Assembly (NCBI GenBank): GCA_041178545.1 | Contig: JBEGVB010000017.1 | Coordinates: 1 to 64,000, forward strand | DNA: 64,000 nucleotides | Direction: 5' to 3' | Source: JBEATZ01 sp041178545 | GTDB lineage: Bacteria > Planctomycetota > UBA1135 > UBA2386 | In this document: positions 62,449-64,000 of the stretch, one piece after another | Layout of the letters: every line of letters starts with the position of its first letter | Position numbering within the stretch: position 1 is the first letter of the stretch | Notes under the pieces: generated by a model | Seen by the model: the letters and a program-made list of their open reading frames with translations, nothing else | Told to the model about the DNA's origin: nothing | The model's database searches: none | Program-made: the position numbers and the translations under genes

Positions 62449-62480
62449 CGCCGAAGCCTACGGCGGCGACGGTGCTGCGG

Positions 62481-64000
62481 CTACCTGCCGGTCACCGCGG
62501 GCAACGCAGTCTTCTTGAGGAAGAGCAGGCCGAAGGCGGTGTCCACCCAACCGCCCCAGCTGCCGTCCGCGTTCTGGCTGGAGAGCAGTTGCATGGCACC
62601 CTCGAAGTACCAGTCGCGACCGCCGAGCAGCGCCACTTGGTTGAGCTCGCAGGCTCGCTCGAGCCCGTACAGGTAGTAGTGGAACCAGCCCCCCCATGCG
62701 TGCCGCGGGCCGGGATTGTGGCGCACCGTGAGGTTGCGCTCGAACCAGAGGAACGAGCCGCGCAGCGCGGTGTCGATGTCCTTGAGGAGCTTGGGGTTGC
62801 CCCGCTTCTGCATGCGCATCGCGGATGCGCACACGGTGAGGCCACTGATGCCGGCCGTGGTCATCGAACCCGTGGGCGGGCCGCCCTGTTGGTACGACCA
62901 GCCGACGGGCTGCAGCTTGGCGCTGCCGCCAGCACGCGTGCGGCTCTTGCCCAGGTCGGACTGCAGCACGAGGTCGAGGGCTCCGGACGGACCGTCCACC
63001 GCCTTGACCTGGAGCCAGTGGTTGGCGGCAGCGGGCCACACCTGGGCAGGAACCTCGATGCCGCAGAGCAGTGCGCCGTACAGACCCAGCAACGCGTACT
63101 GGGTGTTGCTGTTGTCCCATGACTGCGACGGGCCGTAGTGCCAGCGTCGCAGGTACGCCTGGTCCACGGTCGTGTCGACGTTGTCGAGCAGCTCCTTGGT
63201 CCACTCCGCGACCAGGGTGGCGTCCTCGGCGGAGAGCACGCGCGGCAGCGGGGTCTTGATGCGGCCGGAGCGCAGGTCGGCCCACTCGCCAGGCGGCGTG
63301 TACAGGGCCTCGACCGCGAGGATCGCGACCGCAAGCGAGTAGGTGCCCTGGATGACGAGCTTGCGCAGCTGGCCGTAGCCCTTCTGCATGTGCTCGCTGC
63401 GCGGATCCTCTCCACCGCGCATGAGTGCGAGCAGGATGAGTGCGAGCTCGCCGGGCTGGGCGTCGTGGAACGGGTCGCCGCCCGGCTGGATGTTCATGCG
63501 CTGGTCGAGCTGCCGCCGCAGTGCCTCGACCGACTTGCGGATGCCGTCCGCGACGCGGGTGCGGAACTCGGGGTCCTCGGGTGCGAGCAGCCGGTCGAGG
63601 CGCCACGCGTCGCGCAGCTTCAGTTGCTGCCTGCGCTCGGGGTGCTCCCGGTCCCAGTCCTTGTGCTTGGGGTGCTCCAGCAACAACGTTGCCGACCCCT
63701 CGAACGAGCTCACGAGGCCACGGGCCCGGTCCACGGTGCGGGTGCCGCGGAAGGTCCCGGTCATCCGCGGGGCCTGGGGCGGCGGCACGTACCCGTCGCG
63801 ACTCACCTTGGGGTCGACCGAGACCGTGGCCTCGAACGACTGGGTGCCGTCCTCCGCAAGCGCTGCCCACGTCACCTCGACACGCACGGGACGGAACCGG
63901 TCCCAGCCCTCGACGACGAGCTCGGACCTGCCGGCCTTGGTGCGCGAGAGGTCGAGGGCAACGGCAGCGAGGAACTGCCTGGGCTCGGCCACCACGACGT
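62481..64000 (-). CDS. prenyltransferase/squalene-cyclase-fold protein (partial)
   Basis: The frame stays open to the window edge, so the N-terminus is missing. The visible ~506 residues have a beta-rich part (about the first 120, with SFEGSATLLLEHPKH) and then helical repeats of the alpha/alpha-barrel type: LAVAILAVEALYTPPGEWAD, SNTQYALLGLYGALLCGIEV, TAGISGLTVCASAMRMQ, and the C-terminal QNADGSWGGWVDTAFGLLFL, which carries the QW-like motif of squalene-cyclase repeats. No DxDD catalytic motif is seen, so it may be a structural or secreted relative. Its start and any signal peptide lie outside the window. Confidence 0.75.
   Translation of the reverse strand, partial: VVVAEPRQFLAAVALDLSRTKAGRSELVVEGWDRFRPVRVEVTWAALAEDGTQSFEATVSVDPKVSRDGYVPPPQAPRMTGTFRGTRTVDRARGLVSSFEGSATLLLEHPKHKDWDREHPERRQQLKLRDAWRLDRLLAPEDPEFRTRVADGIRKSVEALRRQLDQRMNIQPGGDPFHDAQPGELALILLALMRGGEDPRSEHMQKGYGQLRKLVIQGTYSLAVAILAVEALYTPPGEWADLRSGRIKTPLPRVLSAEDATLVAEWTKELLDNVDTTVDQAYLRRWHYGPSQSWDNSNTQYALLGLYGALLCGIEVPAQVWPAAANHWLQVKAVDGPSGALDLVLQSDLGKSRTRAGGSAKLQPVGWSYQQGGPPTGSMTTAGISGLTVCASAMRMQKRGNPKLLKDIDTALRGSFLWFERNLTVRHNPGPRHAWGGWFHYYLYGLERACELNQVALLGGRDWYFEGAMQLLSSQNADGSWGGWVDTAFGLLFLKKTALPAVTGR

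Overview
This 64 kb window is high-GC, gene-dense bacterial chromosome. The envelope-related content points to a Gram-negative-type cell: CMP-KDO synthetase, many lipobox signal peptides and LysM proteins. The overall mix fits Planctomycetota best, but that phylum call is inference. The supporting pieces are a multiheme cytochrome/PA14 lipoprotein translated with a sorbosone-dehydrogenase-like propeller, MglA/roadblock/DUF4388 modules, LipM rather than LipB beside gcvH, secreted lipoproteins of no recognised family, and very many one- and two-component signalling genes. I found no rRNA, CRISPR array, insertion sequence or phage gene. There is one tRNA, tRNA-Thr(CGU).

Layout. 0-5.5 kb: a C-rich imperfect repeat, then a propeller lipoprotein, a pentaheme lipoprotein and a thiolase, all on the minus strand. 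5.6-12.5 kb (plus): an unknown protein coupled to an HD-GYP protein, a CLC channel with CBS domains, a NUDIX/metallo-beta-lactamase fusion and an MFS transporter. 12.5-20 kb: cardiolipin synthase, small membrane and lipoproteins, tRNA-Thr, an exported HEAT-repeat protein, an NtrC-type regulator, a DUF2007-like protein and a LysM protein. 20-27.4 kb: lipoprotein-kdsB-pyrG, a methyltransferase, a glutaryl-CoA-dehydrogenase-like enzyme and metG. 28-35 kb (minus): a 23-residue Lys/Ala peptide gene with its own terminator, and an MglA GTPase cluster (DUF4388/TPR/propeller protein, TPR-roadblock protein, two roadblock proteins, and a GTPase carrying a C-terminal membrane anchor). 35-38.6 kb (plus): gcvT-gcvH-lipM and a CMD-like protein. 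38.6-43 kb (minus): ptsI, a Myb/SANT-repeat protein, STAS, histidine kinase, response regulator. 43-45.5 kb: a membrane coiled-coil protein and a secreted protein. 45.6-57.6 kb (minus): a long signalling operon. 57.6-64 kb: an MFS transporter, a methyltransferase, two amidohydrolases and a prenyltransferase-fold protein that runs off the window edge.

The most striking part is the 57.6-45.6 kb operon. In transcription order it encodes a STAS antagonist, an RsbW-like ATPase, a substrate-binding protein with two fused binding domains, a STAS protein with an unknown C-terminal region, an ABC permease, an ABC ATPase, a Cache-type hybrid histidine kinase with two receivers, a single receiver, and a protein combining an orphan kinase dimerisation helix pair, a receiver and a PP2C phosphatase. 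A near-copy of that phosphatase domain fused to CBS domains follows. Together these look like one circuit joining ligand capture or transport to phosphorelay and partner switching. Each part is a known family; the joint function is inference.

Many adjacent genes overlap by 1-8 bases at ATGA or GTGA junctions, so translational coupling is common here. Long open frames antisense to real genes are a composition artefact and have been left out.
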